Position numbers and translations under genes: made by a program. From Bacteroidaceae bacterium (GTDB lineage: Bacteria; Bacteroidota; Bacteroidia; Bacteroidales; Bacteroidaceae): a stretch of 60,634 bases of DNA. Positions 18,313-27,939 of this stretch are shown piece after piece. Each line of letters opens with the position of its first letter. Position 1 is the stretch's first letter. Location: contig JAFXGV010000012.1 of the NCBI GenBank assembly GCA_017536765.1, forward strand, positions 1 through 60,634. The letters are read 5' to 3'. Below the pieces are notes generated by a model. The model did no database searches, was not told the DNA's origin, and worked only from the letters and a program-made list of their open reading frames with translations.

Positions 18313-18777
18313 TTAATCGAGGGCTTGCATTACACTTGTATATGATATTGTGATAAAGCTATAACGAACGAGCTTGCCCACCGCCATAACAATGGCAACC
18401 TTCCACCACGTCACACGCATAATTCCCAAGAGCACAAGCAACGTCTCGCCCAATACCGGCACAAAGGAGATGAGCGCCGCCCAATAGCCATATTTCTGTA
18501 TTATCTTATCGGCACGCTGCATACGGCGCGGCGTGAGTTTGAACATCTTCACCACCCTCTCCTTGTTGGCAAGCATACCTAAAAAAAAACAGGTGACACC
18601 GCCAAGGGTATTGCCTAACGTGGCCACAAGGGTGAGCGCCACGGCATTAAGCCCAAGGCTAAGGAAAAGCACAAGCAACACCTCGCTGGTAATAGGTACA
18701 ATGGAGCCCGACAAAAAAGCCAATATTCCCATACCCCAGTATCCATACTCCGAAAAGAAATTTATTATATATTCCAT
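18313..18777 (-). CDS. VTT/DedA-like membrane protein (YqaA family)
   Basis: A 154-residue membrane protein with the VTT-domain pattern: LSGSIVPITSEVLLVLFL re-entrant segment, GNTLGGVTCFFLG, and the second half with FVPVLGETLLVLLGIMR. Such proteins are linked to membrane homeostasis and lipid scrambling; the exact role is unknown. Start at 18777 (MEYIINFF) is preferred; 18804 would lengthen the overlap with the upstream gene. It overlaps that gene by 13 bp and ends the rlmL-like-purD operon. Confidence 0.8.
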   Translation of the reverse strand: MEYIINFFSEYGYWGMGILAFLSGSIVPITSEVLLVLFLSLGLNAVALTLVATLGNTLGGVTCFFLGMLANKERVVKMFKLTPRRMQRADKIIQKYGYWAALISFVPVLGETLLVLLGIMRVTWWKVAIVMAVGKLVRYSFITISYTSVMQALD

Positions 18778-19739
18778 ATGCAAAGGGCAGCTATCACAAG
18801 CCACAATATATTAAGAACAATAAAATAGATATTCGATAAACGGGTTACCTTCATCGAAAGCACGTAAGCTACCAATACCGCATCCAAAGGCAAGCGCCAA
18901 GCAAGCAGCAATGCATAATCCTGTGGAACGACGAAAGGCATAAACAGCAAGAAAGCGTTCAGCACAAACAGGAACAACAGGCGACGGCGCAACAACGGTT
19001 TTGCAGGTAATGACGACACAAAGAAGGTGGATACCGCAACAACCAACGTAAGCAGTTCAATAGCCAACGTACCCCATTCCTGCAGAGAGAAAGATATTGC
19101 AGCAGGGGTTGATATGTTGAGCACTCCCAGTTTCAGCGGTATCATAAGAGCATCGAGCGACGGGAACACGAACAGTGCACCAAACAGCAACCAATAAGGT
19201 GTTGCCACGCCCAGCAAGGCGGCAAACAAATTTTTTACACTAAATATGTTACCTATCCAAAGATAGGCCAAAAAGAGAGGCAGCAGATAGGCAAATTGCA
19301 GTAAAAACAGCGATGAAAAGGACAAAATTGCAAATGCCCCATAGACCGACTGTTCCTGGCCCTCACTCATACTGCAAGATAGCAGTTGCGCCACTGCGAT
19401 AAGGAAGAAGAGGAGTGCCGCAGCTATGACAAAGTCGGGGTGCAGGAGCATCTGCACCGACACAAGCCACAGGAATATATGAAGCAAAAAAGGCACCCTG
19501 CGCTCGAATATATAAATGTGGCCAAGCAAGAATGCCGCGCACACGTATGAGAGCAACGACATCGAGCGGGAAACGGCATCGCCGATGAAATCGAGCCCAA
19601 GCGAGGCCAATATGGTGCTGCCGTTACCCAATGACAACAGATAGCCTGCCACCCACAGGACCAACGAAGCAAAAAGCATTGCTGCCGCAGGGTACCCTGC
19701 GGCAACAAAACGTCCTTGTAACGTATTATTATAAGTCAA
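18765..19739 (-). CDS. Multi-pass membrane protein of unknown function (DUF6427-like)
   Basis: A 324-residue, very hydrophobic protein with about ten predicted membrane helices and no enzymatic motif. The overall look ([25 protein letters not shown]-type helices, C-terminal [12 protein letters not shown]) recalls a Bacteroidota inner-membrane family; I cannot name it with certainty. It overlaps purD by 11 bp and the VTT-protein gene by 13 bp, so the three are likely co-translated. Confidence 0.7.
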   Translation of the reverse strand: MTYNNTLQGRFVAAGYPAAAMLFASLVLWVAGYLLSLGNGSTILASLGLDFIGDAVSRSMSLLSYVCAAFLLGHIYIFERRVPFLLHIFLWLVSVQMLLHPDFVIAAALLFFLIAVAQLLSCSMSEGQEQSVYGAFAILSFSSLFLLQFAYLLPLFLAYLWIGNIFSVKNLFAALLGVATPYWLLFGALFVFPSLDALMIPLKLGVLNISTPAAISFSLQEWGTLAIELLTLVVAVSTFFVSSLPAKPLLRRRLLFLFVLNAFLLFMPFVVPQDYALLLAWRLPLDAVLVAYVLSMKVTRLSNIYFIVLNILWLVIAALCIWNI

Positions 19740-20997
19740 AACCTATATCTCTTCTGAAATATTTTTTCTCAAATTCTATTGCATTGGCGGCACGGAAAGA
19801 TTTCTCCAAGGCTTCGGCACGGTTGGCACCATATGAGCAGGCTGCAATTACGCGACCACCGGCTGTAACCACCTTGCCATCCTTGACTGTGGTTCCCGCG
19901 TGGAACAGAATGCTATCCTGAACCTTTTCAAAACCGGTCATTTCGAAACCCTTGTCATATGCCTCGGGGTAACCGCCCGACACAAGCATCACGCAAACGG
20001 CTGTTCTCTCGTCGAACTCCACGGCAGCACCGGCCAATGTACCGGCGGCAACCTTCTCAAAGAGCTCTACGATATCGGTCTTCAAACGCAGCATCACCGA
20101 CTCGGTTTCGGGGTCGCCCATACGCACGTTGTACTCTATTACCATAGGCTCGCCATCTACGTTAATGAGGCCGAAGAATATGAATCCTTTGTAAAGAAGG
20201 CCGTCGGAAACCAAACCATCCACCGTGGGGCGTATAATTCTATCTTCAACCTTTTTCATCCAATCGGCAGTGGCAAAGGGAACGGGCGAGATTGAGCCCA
20301 TACCACCGGTATTGAGGCCTGTGTTGCCCTCGCCTATGCGCTTATAGTCCTTGGCCTCGGGCAGAATTACATAATCCTTGCCGTCGGTGAGCACAAACAC
20401 TGAGCACTCTATGCCATCGAGGAACTCCTCAATGACCACGGTGGCCGATGAGGAACCGAACATACCATCGAACATCTCGTCGAGGCTCTTTTTGGCCTCT
20501 TCGAGCGATGAGAGGATGAGCACACCTTTACCTGCACACAAGCCATCGGCTTTTAGCACATAGGGAGCCTTCAACCCCTCGAGAAAGCTGTATGCCTCCG
20601 CTTTTTCTGCTGCTGTGAATGCGCGATATGCAGCTGTGGGGATTCCGTGGCGCTGCATAAAATCCTTGGCAAAGGATTTGCTGCCCTCGAGCTCGGCAGC
20701 CGCACGGGTGGGGCCTATAACCGCTACGTGCTGCAACCTTTCGTCGCCTGCAAAATAATCATACACACCCTTTACTAAGGGATCTTCGGGGCCCACTACC
20801 ACCATATCCACCTTGTTCTCCAGGACAAATGTGGCAATGGCATCGAAATCGCATACCTTTATACTAACGTTTTCGCCCACCTGCGATGTTCCTGCATTAC
20901 CGGGAGCAATAAACAGTTTTTCGAGTTTGGGACTTTGCGATATTTTCCAAGCGAGCGCGTGTTCGCGGCCACCGCTACCTAACAGCAATATTCTCAT
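19729..20997 (-). CDS. purD: Phosphoribosylamine-glycine ligase
   Basis: A 422-residue ATP-grasp enzyme of purine synthesis (5-phosphoribosylamine + glycine + ATP to GAR). The N-terminal domain starts [19 protein letters not shown]. The ATP-grasp core includes [32 protein letters not shown] and the metal-binding [11 protein letters not shown]. It follows the methyltransferase gene by 20 bp. Confidence 0.96.
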   Translation of the reverse strand: MRILLLGSGGREHALAWKISQSPKLEKLFIAPGNAGTSQVGENVSIKVCDFDAIATFVLENKVDMVVVGPEDPLVKGVYDYFAGDERLQHVAVIGPTRAAAELEGSKSFAKDFMQRHGIPTAAYRAFTAAEKAEAYSFLEGLKAPYVLKADGLCAGKGVLILSSLEEAKKSLDEMFDGMFGSSSATVVIEEFLDGIECSVFVLTDGKDYVILPEAKDYKRIGEGNTGLNTGGMGSISPVPFATADWMKKVEDRIIRPTVDGLVSDGLLYKGFIFFGLINVDGEPMVIEYNVRMGDPETESVMLRLKTDIVELFEKVAAGTLAGAAVEFDERTAVCVMLVSGGYPEAYDKGFEMTGFEKVQDSILFHAGTTVKDGKVVTAGGRVIAACSYGANRAEALEKSFRAANAIEFEKKYFRRDIGFDL

Positions 20998-21017
20998 ATG
21001 ATATTCTTTGAAAGTTA

Positions 21018-22535
21018 TTATTTATTGTTTTCGGGATCTCTGCGGCGTGGTGCAGCACCACGATTGCCCCTGCCTGCTCCACGGGGAGCACCACCTTTGC
21101 GCACTGCATAACCGCCACGTGCCGGGGCCGCACCGCGATATTCGCGTTTCTTTTCGCGAGGAGCGCCATCGGCGGTTTCGCCACTTTGTTTTTTTCTTAT
21201 CTTTTGGGCTGTACGGGTGTTGAAATAGGACTCCAACTCCCTGCGACGACGTTTTGATTCATCGCTCTCGAGCGAGGCAAAATCGTCGGCCGTGCGCTGT
21301 GAACGCGAGGGGCGCAACTCGCCATCGAGCCCCGTGAGGCGCGACTTGCGCTTGAGCGGGGCAAAATCCTTTTTAAGACTTTTGCCCTCTTCGCGGAATC
21401 CTTTGAACTTGCCCTGGAAGAGCTCGAATTTGCGGAACTCGCAATCGAGGTCGCCGTTATAGAGGGGGATGCGTGCCGATGCCTTAAGACCAATCTTGTC
21501 GAAACAGTCGTAACTGCTGCTTATAACCCAAGCCTCGTTACCCTGGAAGGCGTGTTTAAGACGTGAGCCCAAGTTCTCATATATCTGCAACAGTTTGTCG
21601 GAAACAAGGCGCTCGCCATAAGGGGGGTTAACCACCATTATGGCACGTTTTTCGGGCTGCACAAAATCCTTTATATCGCGGCACTCAACCTCAATGATAT
21701 CGCCCATCATAGCCGATTTAATGTTCTTGCGGGCACAAGCCACCATACGGCCATCAACGTCATAGCCATATATCTTGTGGTTGAACTCACGCTCCTTGGA
21801 ATCGTCCTCGTAGATTGAGCGGAAGAGGTCGCTATCGAAATCTTTCCATTTTTCAAAAGCATAGCCCTGACGATACACACCCGGAGCTATGTTGCGGGCA
21901 ATGAGGGCAGCCTCAATGGGCAATGTGCCCGAGCCGCACATAGGATCGATGAAATCGCACTCGCCATCCCAGCCTGTGAGCATTATGAGGCCCGCGGCAA
22001 GCACCTCGTTGATAGGTGCTGCACCGGTCTCCACGCGGTACCCACGGCGATGAAGGCTCTCACCAGAACTGTCAAAGGCGAGCGTGCAATCCTCCTGTGC
22101 TATATGTATGTGGAAAATGAGGTCGGGGTTATTGAGGCGCACCGAGGGACGGCGGCCGGTCTTTTCATTGAAATAGTCGGCAATAGCATCCTTCACACGG
22201 TATGCCACGAATTTCGAATGACGGAACACATCGCTATATACCACCGAATCGACCGAAAAAGTAGAGTTTGCATCAAGATATTTTTCCCATTCAATGCTTT
22301 TGATAACATTATAAACCTGATCGGCATCGGATGCTTTGAAATGGAGTATCGGTTTAAGGATACGAACAGCCGTTCTCAAATGGAAATTGGCCTTATACAT
22401 AAGCGCCTTGTCACCTGTGAACGACACCATACGTCGGCCTATCTGCACATTATTGGCACCAAGTGCCACCAACTCCTTCGCCAAAACCTCTTCCAGTCCT
22501 TGGAAGGTTTTTGCAATCAATTCAAATTCCTCCAT
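21018..22535 (-). CDS. THUMP-domain rRNA methyltransferase (RlmL-like) with RG-rich C-terminal tail
   Basis: A 505-residue class I SAM-dependent RNA methyltransferase. It starts [21 protein letters not shown]; an upstream in-frame ATG at 22670 would sit inside the repeat array and is rejected. A THUMP domain (about 45-160) is followed by the methyltransferase core with [19 protein letters not shown] (SAM site) and NPPYGERL (catalytic motif IV). It corresponds to the RlmL half of E. coli RlmKL, so methylation of 23S rRNA guanine is likely (inference). The last about 120 residues are basic and disordered, ending in RGG/RGA-type repeats ([23 protein letters not shown]). Confidence 0.9.
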   Translation of the reverse strand: MEEFELIAKTFQGLEEVLAKELVALGANNVQIGRRMVSFTGDKALMYKANFHLRTAVRILKPILHFKASDADQVYNVIKSIEWEKYLDANSTFSVDSVVYSDVFRHSKFVAYRVKDAIADYFNEKTGRRPSVRLNNPDLIFHIHIAQEDCTLAFDSSGESLHRRGYRVETGAAPINEVLAAGLIMLTGWDGECDFIDPMCGSGTLPIEAALIARNIAPGVYRQGYAFEKWKDFDSDLFRSIYEDDSKEREFNHKIYGYDVDGRMVACARKNIKSAMMGDIIEVECRDIKDFVQPEKRAIMVVNPPYGERLVSDKLLQIYENLGSRLKHAFQGNEAWVISSSYDCFDKIGLKASARIPLYNGDLDCEFRKFELFQGKFKGFREEGKSLKKDFAPLKRKSRLTGLDGELRPSRSQRTADDFASLESDESKRRRRELESYFNTRTAQKIRKKQSGETADGAPREKKREYRGAAPARGGYAVRKGGAPRGAGRGNRGAAPRRRDPENNK

Positions 22536-22645
22536 AATATTCAAATGAAAAACAGGAAATGCTCCTAAATCAACAAAAAAGTAAAAGCTAAGCACCGTAG
22601 CCGGCAGGCAAGAAGGCACTCCTCCTTGCAACAGCTTTGCTTTTG

Positions 22646-22653
22646 CAAATTTA
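22646..22653 (-). promoter_or_regulatory. Probable -7 element of the rlmL-like-purD operon
   Basis: The minus strand reads TAAATTTG, a perfect TAnnTTTG. It lies 8 bp beyond the edge of the 82-bp repeat array, so any upstream promoter element falls inside the first repeat. The leader would be about 105 nt. Confidence 0.55.
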
Positions 22654-22660
22654 CGGCAAA

Positions 22661-23079
22661 AATTCCACAAACGAGCAAGATATATAAAGTTTACTTTGAT
22701 ATTTTGCAGCGAGTGCAGTCAATTTTCGCGCACAAGCGCAAAAATTCCACAAACGAGCAAGATATATAAAGTTTACTTTGATATTTTACAGCGAGTGCAG
22801 TTAATTTTCGCGCACAAGCGCAAAAATTCCACAAACGAGCAAGATATACAAAGTTTACTTTGATATTTTACAGCGAGTGCAGTTAATTTTCGCGCACAAG
22901 CGCAAAAATTCCACAAACGAGCAAGATATACAAAGTTTACTTTGATATTTTACAGCGAGTGCAGTCAATTTTCGCGCACAAGCGCAAAAATTCCACAAAC
23001 GAGCAAGATATATAAAGTTTACTTTGATATTTTACAGCGAGTGCAGTCTTTTTCGCGTGAAACGCAAAAATTCCACAAA
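22661..23079. repeat. Tandem array of 82-bp repeats (5 copies plus 11 bp)
   Basis: Units begin at 22661, 22743, 22825, 22907 and 22989 (the last is 80 bp and diverges at its end), and a partial copy starts at 23069. Copies differ at only a few positions (tatata/tataca, cagtc/cagtt, ttttg/tttta). Each junction carries an inverted repeat, for example arms 22721-22731 and 22736-22746 around ACAA. On the minus strand the stem is 11 bp with one G-U pair and loop UUGU; on the plus strand that pair is a C-A mismatch. The array fills the gap between two divergent promoters. No coding frame is conserved across copies. Confidence 0.95.
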
Positions 23080-23106
23080 GAGAACAACACGAAACAGGCG
23101 GACAGG

Positions 23107-23138
23107 CTTGATTTTTGCGGTGAAAAGAGCTATTTTTG
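23107..23138 (+). promoter_or_regulatory. Promoter of the lytic transglycosylase gene
   Basis: CTTG (23107-23110), 20-bp spacer, TATTTTTG (23131-23138). Initiation near 23145 gives a leader of about 42 nt. Confidence 0.6.
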
Positions 23139-23186
23139 CAATATAATTACAGAAAACATTTATTACACAACAAGCGAATAACGCAG

Positions 23187-24164
23187 ATGAGATTCTACAA
23201 TAAAAATTTAACAATATGCGCGCTGACGATTGCCGCAACAGCAACTATAGCGGCAATACTTGGCAACAGCACAGCAGACAAGTTCAATGTGCCATACTCA
23301 CAAATACCCTATTGCGCAGTATCGCCCATACCACCCGCAAAAATCACATTTGCAGGCGAGGAGATAGCACTCACACAACAAGACCGCCGCGAGAGGATGG
23401 ACCGCGAAATACTCGCATTCACATATTCGCACATAAACACCCTGCTGCAAATAAAACGTGCCAACCGCCTGTTCCCCGTGGTGGAACCGCTATTAAAAGA
23501 GTGCGGTGTGCCCGACGATTTCAAGTATCTTATGATTATCGAAAGCAACGGAGATATATTTGCACGCTCAACGGTAGGCGCGGCAGGCCTGTGGCAATTT
23601 ATGGACAAGACAGCCCGACAGTATGGCCTGGAGGTGAATAACAGCATAGACGAAAGATACCACATAGAGAAGGCTACCCGTGCCGCCTGTGCCTATCTGA
23701 AGGAGTCGTACGAAGTGTACGGCGACTGGCTCACCGTGGCCGCCAGCTACAATGCGGGGCGTAACAGCATAAGCAAGCGCATAGATAAACAAAAGGAGGA
23801 GAAGGCCATAAACCTACAATTAGTGCCCGAAACGTCGCGTTACCTCTTCCGTCTGCTTGCCGCAAAGGAGATTTTCAGCGATCCGGTGAAATATGGTTTC
23901 ATAATACAACACCGCGACCTGTACCCACCCCTGCCCATAGCAGAAACCATAACCGCAAGCAAGGCGGTTATCAACTGGCCATCGATAGCCAAAAGGCACG
24001 GGCTCACATTCCTGCAACTGCGCGAGGCAAACCCCTGGATAAGGGAGGCCGAGCTGAACAACAAAAGCGGCAAACGATATGCGGTGCTGATACCCGACTC
24101 GGCACGCCTTCACTACAACCCACAGGATACAAGAGCCCACAACAGCAAATGGGTAATCAAATAA
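23187..24164 (+). CDS. Lytic murein transglycosylase (SLT domain, MltD-like)
   Basis: A 325-residue secreted or membrane-anchored muramidase-like enzyme that cleaves peptidoglycan to 1,6-anhydro-muropeptides. Residues 9-25 form a signal/anchor segment. The SLT domain (about 95-220) has the catalytic Glu119 in MIIESNGD, then GAAGLWQFM and AASYNAG. The C-terminal part (VINWPSIAKRHGLTFLQLRE) resembles a LysM-like fold. The start MRFYNKNLT at 23187 is chosen because it precedes the signal segment directly; 23136 overlaps the promoter. Confidence 0.9.
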   Translation: MRFYNKNLTICALTIAATATIAAILGNSTADKFNVPYSQIPYCAVSPIPPAKITFAGEEIALTQQDRRERMDREILAFTYSHINTLLQIKRANRLFPVVEPLLKECGVPDDFKYLMIIESNGDIFARSTVGAAGLWQFMDKTARQYGLEVNNSIDERYHIEKATRAACAYLKESYEVYGDWLTVAASYNAGRNSISKRIDKQKEEKAINLQLVPETSRYLFRLLAAKEIFSDPVKYGFIIQHRDLYPPLPIAETITASKAVINWPSIAKRHGLTFLQLREANPWIREAELNNKSGKRYAVLIPDSARLHYNPQDTRAHNSKWVIK

Positions 24165-24199
24165 CAAAACGGCTTGCGATTGCAAGCCGTTTTGTTATT
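24163..24199. terminator. Bidirectional terminator between transglycosylase and manC
   Basis: Perfect 15-bp stem (24163-24177 with 24182-24196) with GATT loop, an A-rich 5' arm and a T-rich 3' arm. It partly overlaps the transglycosylase stop codon and serves both converging genes. Confidence 0.88.
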
Positions 24200-24209
24200 T
24201 TCATTATTT

Positions 24210-25295
24210 CTATAAGTACTCTTCGCCAAGTTTCATACGCACATCGTTGAGGAATTTGCGTATATTATGCTCGCTACCCTTGCGGCACACCATAAGCACA
24301 TTGCCGTTATCCACCACCAACAGGTCGTCGACATCCTGCAAAACCACAAGTTTCCCCGCCGGAACGGATACTATGTTGTTGCTGCTACCATACTTGAGGC
24401 AACGCGAGCGCATTATCACATTATCCTCGTTGTCCTTGGGCAACGTTCCGTAAAGAGTATCCCAGGTACCGATATCGGCCCAACCGAACTCACCTACAAG
24501 TAAACAGACGTTCTCGGCACGCTCCATCACGCTCATATCCATAGAGGCGTTGGGGAAGGAGGTATATATCTCGTAGCCACGCTTGCGGCGCTCTGCACGC
24601 ACCGGTATCTCGCGGAACACCTTCTCGAGCTCGCCCATCATATCGGGGAGGAAGGTGGTCATCGTGTCTATGAGGGTGTTCACGTTCCACATATATATAC
24701 CCGAGTTCCAAAAGAACTCGCCGCTCTCCATAAAGATACGAGCAAATTCAAGCTCGGGCTTTTCGGTGAAGGTGCGCACGTTGTAAAGAGCAGCTTCGCC
24801 ATCAACAAGCGTATCGGCCTGTATGTAGCCGTAGCGGGTTTCGGGGCAGGTGGGTTTAATGCCCACCACAACAAGTTTGTTGTTGCCCGACACAAAATCG
24901 AGCCCCTTGCCTATTGTTTCCACAAACAACTCCTCGTTGAGCACCAGCTGGTCGGCCTGCGCAACCACAATGTTCGCATTGGGATTGAGCTGGCGTATGT
25001 GGCAAGCCACATAGGCTATGCTGGGCGCGGTACCGCGAAAGGCGGGTTCGTGCAGCACCTGGTCGTCGGGCAGCTCGGGCAGTTGCTCGCGCACAAGGTC
25101 GGTGTAATCGACGTGGGTGGATACTATTATGTTCTCCTTGGGAACAACGCGACTGTACCTGTCGAAGGTTTGCTGCAACAAAGTGCGGCCACAGCCCAAC
25201 AGGTCGTGAAACTGTTTTGGTTTGTCCCTGCGGCTCAGTGGCCATAGGCGCGAGCCTATGCCTCCGGCCATTATCACACAATATCGGTTGTTCAT
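24210..25295 (-). CDS. manC: Mannose-1-phosphate guanylyltransferase
   Basis: A 361-residue nucleotidyltransferase making GDP-mannose from mannose-1-phosphate and GTP, a precursor for GDP-fucose, capsule and O-glycans. The signature GGIGSRLWPLSR with PKQF occurs at residues 11-30, and FVEKP-type FTEKPELE and NSGIYMW mark the sugar-binding part. There is no C-terminal isomerase domain, so it is the monofunctional form. It starts 10 bp after asnS and is the last gene of purB-rluB-asnS-manC. Confidence 0.93.
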   Translation of the reverse strand: MNNRYCVIMAGGIGSRLWPLSRRDKPKQFHDLLGCGRTLLQQTFDRYSRVVPKENIIVSTHVDYTDLVREQLPELPDDQVLHEPAFRGTAPSIAYVACHIRQLNPNANIVVAQADQLVLNEELFVETIGKGLDFVSGNNKLVVVGIKPTCPETRYGYIQADTLVDGEAALYNVRTFTEKPELEFARIFMESGEFFWNSGIYMWNVNTLIDTMTTFLPDMMGELEKVFREIPVRAERRKRGYEIYTSFPNASMDMSVMERAENVCLLVGEFGWADIGTWDTLYGTLPKDNEDNVIMRSRCLKYGSSNNIVSVPAGKLVVLQDVDDLLVVDNGNVLMVCRKGSEHNIRKFLNDVRMKLGEEYL

Positions 25296-25305
25296 AGAGT
25301 ATGTT

Positions 25306-26709
25306 TTAGAATTCTGCGTTGTTGGGTGTACGGGGGAAAGGTATCACATCGCGTATATTGGCCATACCTGTCACAAAGAGCAACAGACGCTCGAAACCAA
25401 GGCCGAAGCCCGAGTGGGGACAAGAGCCATAGCGACGCGTGTCGAGGTACCACCACATATCCTTCATAGGAATGTTCATCTCCTCAATGCGTTTGAGTAG
25501 TTTGTCATAATCGGCCTCACGTTCGGAACCACCGATGATTTCACCAATTTTGGGGAAGAGCACATCCATTGCACGCACGGTTTTGCCATCCTCGTTCTGC
25601 TTCATATAGAAGGCCTTTATATCCTTGGGATAGTCGGTGAGGATAACAGGGCGCTTAAAGTGTGTCTCAACCAAATAGCGCTCGTGCTCCGATGCCAAAT
25701 CCACGCCCCAATATACGGGGAACTCAAACTTGTGACCACCGGCAACAGCCTCTTCGAGGATTTTTATACCATCGGTGTAGCTGAGACGCACAAACTCGGT
25801 GTTTACGATTGAACGCAGGCGCTCAATGAGTTCCTTGTCAATCATATTGTTGAGGAATGTGATATCGTCCATACAGTTGTCGAGAGCCCACTGCACGCAG
25901 TATTTTATGAACTCCTCGGCAAGTTCCATATTGTCGTATATGTCATTGAAGGCAACCTCGGGCTCAATCATCCAGAACTCGGCCAAGTGACGGGGAGTAT
26001 TTGAATTCTCGGCGCGGAATGTGGGGCCGAATGTATATATGGCACCAAGCGCTGTAGCTGCGAGCTCACCCTCGAGCTGGCCCGACACGGTGAGGCTGGC
26101 CTGCTTGCCGAAGAAATCGTTGTCGTATATGATGCTGCCGTTCTCGTCCTTCTTAAGGTCGTACAGGTTCATTGTGGTAACCTGGAACATCTGGCCTGCA
26201 CCCTCGCAATCCGAAGCTGTGATGAGTGGAGTGTGGAAATAGTAGAAGCCCTTGTCGTGGAAGAACTTATGGATGGCATAGGCCATATTGTGGCGTATGC
26301 GAAACACGGCACCAAAGGTGTTGGTACGGGGGCGCAAGTGTGCCACGGTGCGCATATACTCCATTGTCTGGCCCTTCTTCTGCAAGGGATATGTGCTGTC
26401 GCAAGCACCTAAAAGTTCAATTTCTGTAGCCTGGATTTCCACAGCCTGGCCACCGCCGATAGACTCTACCAATGTACCGTTTACACTGAGACAGGCACCT
26501 GTTGTGAACTGCTTTACAAGTTCCTCGTCAAACTTCTCGACATCAATGACAACCTGCACATTCTTGATTGTCGAACCATCGTTCAACGCCACGAATGCCA
26601 CCTGTTTGCTACTGCGGCGGGTGCGCACCCAGCCTTTTACATTTACGGTTGTACCATACTCCTTGCTTGCAAGCAAGTCCGATATTTTTGTTCGTTTTAT
26701 TGTTTCCAT
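25306..26709 (-). CDS. asnS: Asparagine-tRNA ligase
   Basis: A 467-residue class II synthetase. The N-terminal OB-fold anticodon-binding domain ([19 protein letters not shown]) covers residues 10-110. Motif 2 is [21 protein letters not shown] and motif 3 is [15 protein letters not shown]. The AsnRS-type FRAENSNT motif separates it from AspRS. The start at 26709 (METIKRTK) gives the family length; six further upstream residues are possible. Confidence 0.96.
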   Translation of the reverse strand: METIKRTKISDLLASKEYGTTVNVKGWVRTRRSSKQVAFVALNDGSTIKNVQVVIDVEKFDEELVKQFTTGACLSVNGTLVESIGGGQAVEIQATEIELLGACDSTYPLQKKGQTMEYMRTVAHLRPRTNTFGAVFRIRHNMAYAIHKFFHDKGFYYFHTPLITASDCEGAGQMFQVTTMNLYDLKKDENGSIIYDNDFFGKQASLTVSGQLEGELAATALGAIYTFGPTFRAENSNTPRHLAEFWMIEPEVAFNDIYDNMELAEEFIKYCVQWALDNCMDDITFLNNMIDKELIERLRSIVNTEFVRLSYTDGIKILEEAVAGGHKFEFPVYWGVDLASEHERYLVETHFKRPVILTDYPKDIKAFYMKQNEDGKTVRAMDVLFPKIGEIIGGSEREADYDKLLKRIEEMNIPMKDMWWYLDTRRYGSCPHSGFGLGFERLLLFVTGMANIRDVIPFPRTPNNAEF

Positions 26710-26733
26710 TAGGTTATGTTTGTGCAAAAAATA

Positions 26734-27897
26734 TTATTCGTAAGCACCCATACGCAGCATATTCACCTCCTTGTCGGTGAGGTAGCGCCAATCGCCGCGT
26801 TTAAGGTTTTTCTTGGTGAGACCGGCAAAGAGCACGCGGTCGAGCTTCTGCACCTTGTAACCAAGATGCTCGAGCATACGGCGCACGATACGGTTCTTGC
26901 CCGAGTGTATCTCTATGCCTATTTGCGAACGGTCGGCCTCGTTCACATAGGTAACCTCGTCGGCATATACATTGCCATCCTCAAGCTCTATTCCGTTTAC
27001 CAGCAAGTCCATATCACTCATTGCAACATTCTTGTCACAGGTAACGTGATATATCTTTTTCTTCATAAACTTGGGATGGGTGAGTTTCGATGCAAGGTCG
27101 CCATCGTTGGTGAGCAACAGCACACCTGTGGTGTTGCGGTCGAGGCGGCCCACAGGGTATATTCTCTCCTTGCCTATGCCACGCAGGCAGTCGAGCACGG
27201 TTTTGCGCTCCTGGGGATCGTCAACTGTGGTAACGCAATCTTTGGGCTTGTTGAGCAATACATATACCTTGCGCTCCGGGTTGATGCGCTCGCCATTGAA
27301 ACGTACGTCATCGGCGGGGACAACCTTTGTACCAAGCTCTGTCACCACGGTGCCGTTAACGGTTACAAGACCGGCCTCGATGTAGTTGTCGGCCTCACGG
27401 CGCGAACATATGCCTGCATTGGCAAGAAATTTGTTCAGGCGTACGGGAGCATCGGGGTCTATCATAGCCTCCTTGTAGGCAATACGTTTCTTTGCGCTAT
27501 ACTTGGCATTGGGATCGTATGCAGTGCGATTACCGCGCTTGCCATAAGTGCCGCGCTGCTCGCCGTTGTACGAACTGCGATAGCCTGCACCACCTTGCTG
27601 CGAGGGATAACGGCTGCTGCGGCCTTCGGCACCGAAACGGGCACGTGCGGGCCTGTCGCCCTCGAAGCGGTTGCCATCGAAATCGCGGCCGGCTCTGTTG
27701 TATGACTTGTAGCGACCGAAATCGCCACCCTGCTCATTGTCACGACGCTCATTGCGCGCAAACTGCGGGCGATTCTCGGAGCGGTTGTAACGCGAACGGT
27801 TCAGTCTGTTATCACTACCAAAATTGGGGTTGAACGATGCGCGTTCTCTTTTTCCTCCTCGGTTATTGTCCGAGCGTCTCTCTTTGTAATTGTCCAT
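26734..27897 (-). CDS. Pseudouridine synthase RluB/RsuA family with RG-rich N-terminal extension
   Basis: A 387-residue protein. Residues 1-about 140 are low-complexity and rich in Arg, Asn, Gly and Ser (NRGGKRERAS, NRSRYNRSEN, RDNEQGGDFGRY), most likely disordered and RNA-binding. An S4 domain follows (VRLNKFLANAGICSRREAD), then the catalytic domain with the active Asp in GRLDRNTTGVLLLTNDGDL. It likely makes pseudouridine in 23S rRNA. Spacing is 42 bp to purB and 24 bp to asnS. Confidence 0.92.
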   Translation of the reverse strand: MDNYKERRSDNNRGGKRERASFNPNFGSDNRLNRSRYNRSENRPQFARNERRDNEQGGDFGRYKSYNRAGRDFDGNRFEGDRPARARFGAEGRSSRYPSQQGGAGYRSSYNGEQRGTYGKRGNRTAYDPNAKYSAKKRIAYKEAMIDPDAPVRLNKFLANAGICSRREADNYIEAGLVTVNGTVVTELGTKVVPADDVRFNGERINPERKVYVLLNKPKDCVTTVDDPQERKTVLDCLRGIGKERIYPVGRLDRNTTGVLLLTNDGDLASKLTHPKFMKKKIYHVTCDKNVAMSDMDLLVNGIELEDGNVYADEVTYVNEADRSQIGIEIHSGKNRIVRRMLEHLGYKVQKLDRVLFAGLTKKNLKRGDWRYLTDKEVNMLRMGAYE

Positions 27898-27939
27898 CTA
27901 TTATTTAATTTTTACGAACCTCACGGTCCAATTCATTCA

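Noticed and set aside
18303-18328. Terminator between the radical SAM and VTT-protein genes
   Set aside because: A 7-bp stem (18303-18309 with 18322-18328) with a 12-nt loop includes the stop codon region but has no T-run on either strand, so support is too weak.
22536-22670. 45-residue N-terminal extension of the rlmL-like protein
   Set aside because: It reads through the promoter region and the repeat edge; family members start at [12 protein letters not shown], which gives the 22535 start.
22661-23079. CRISPR array
   Set aside because: Units are contiguous 82-bp copies with no unique spacers, and no cas genes are nearby.
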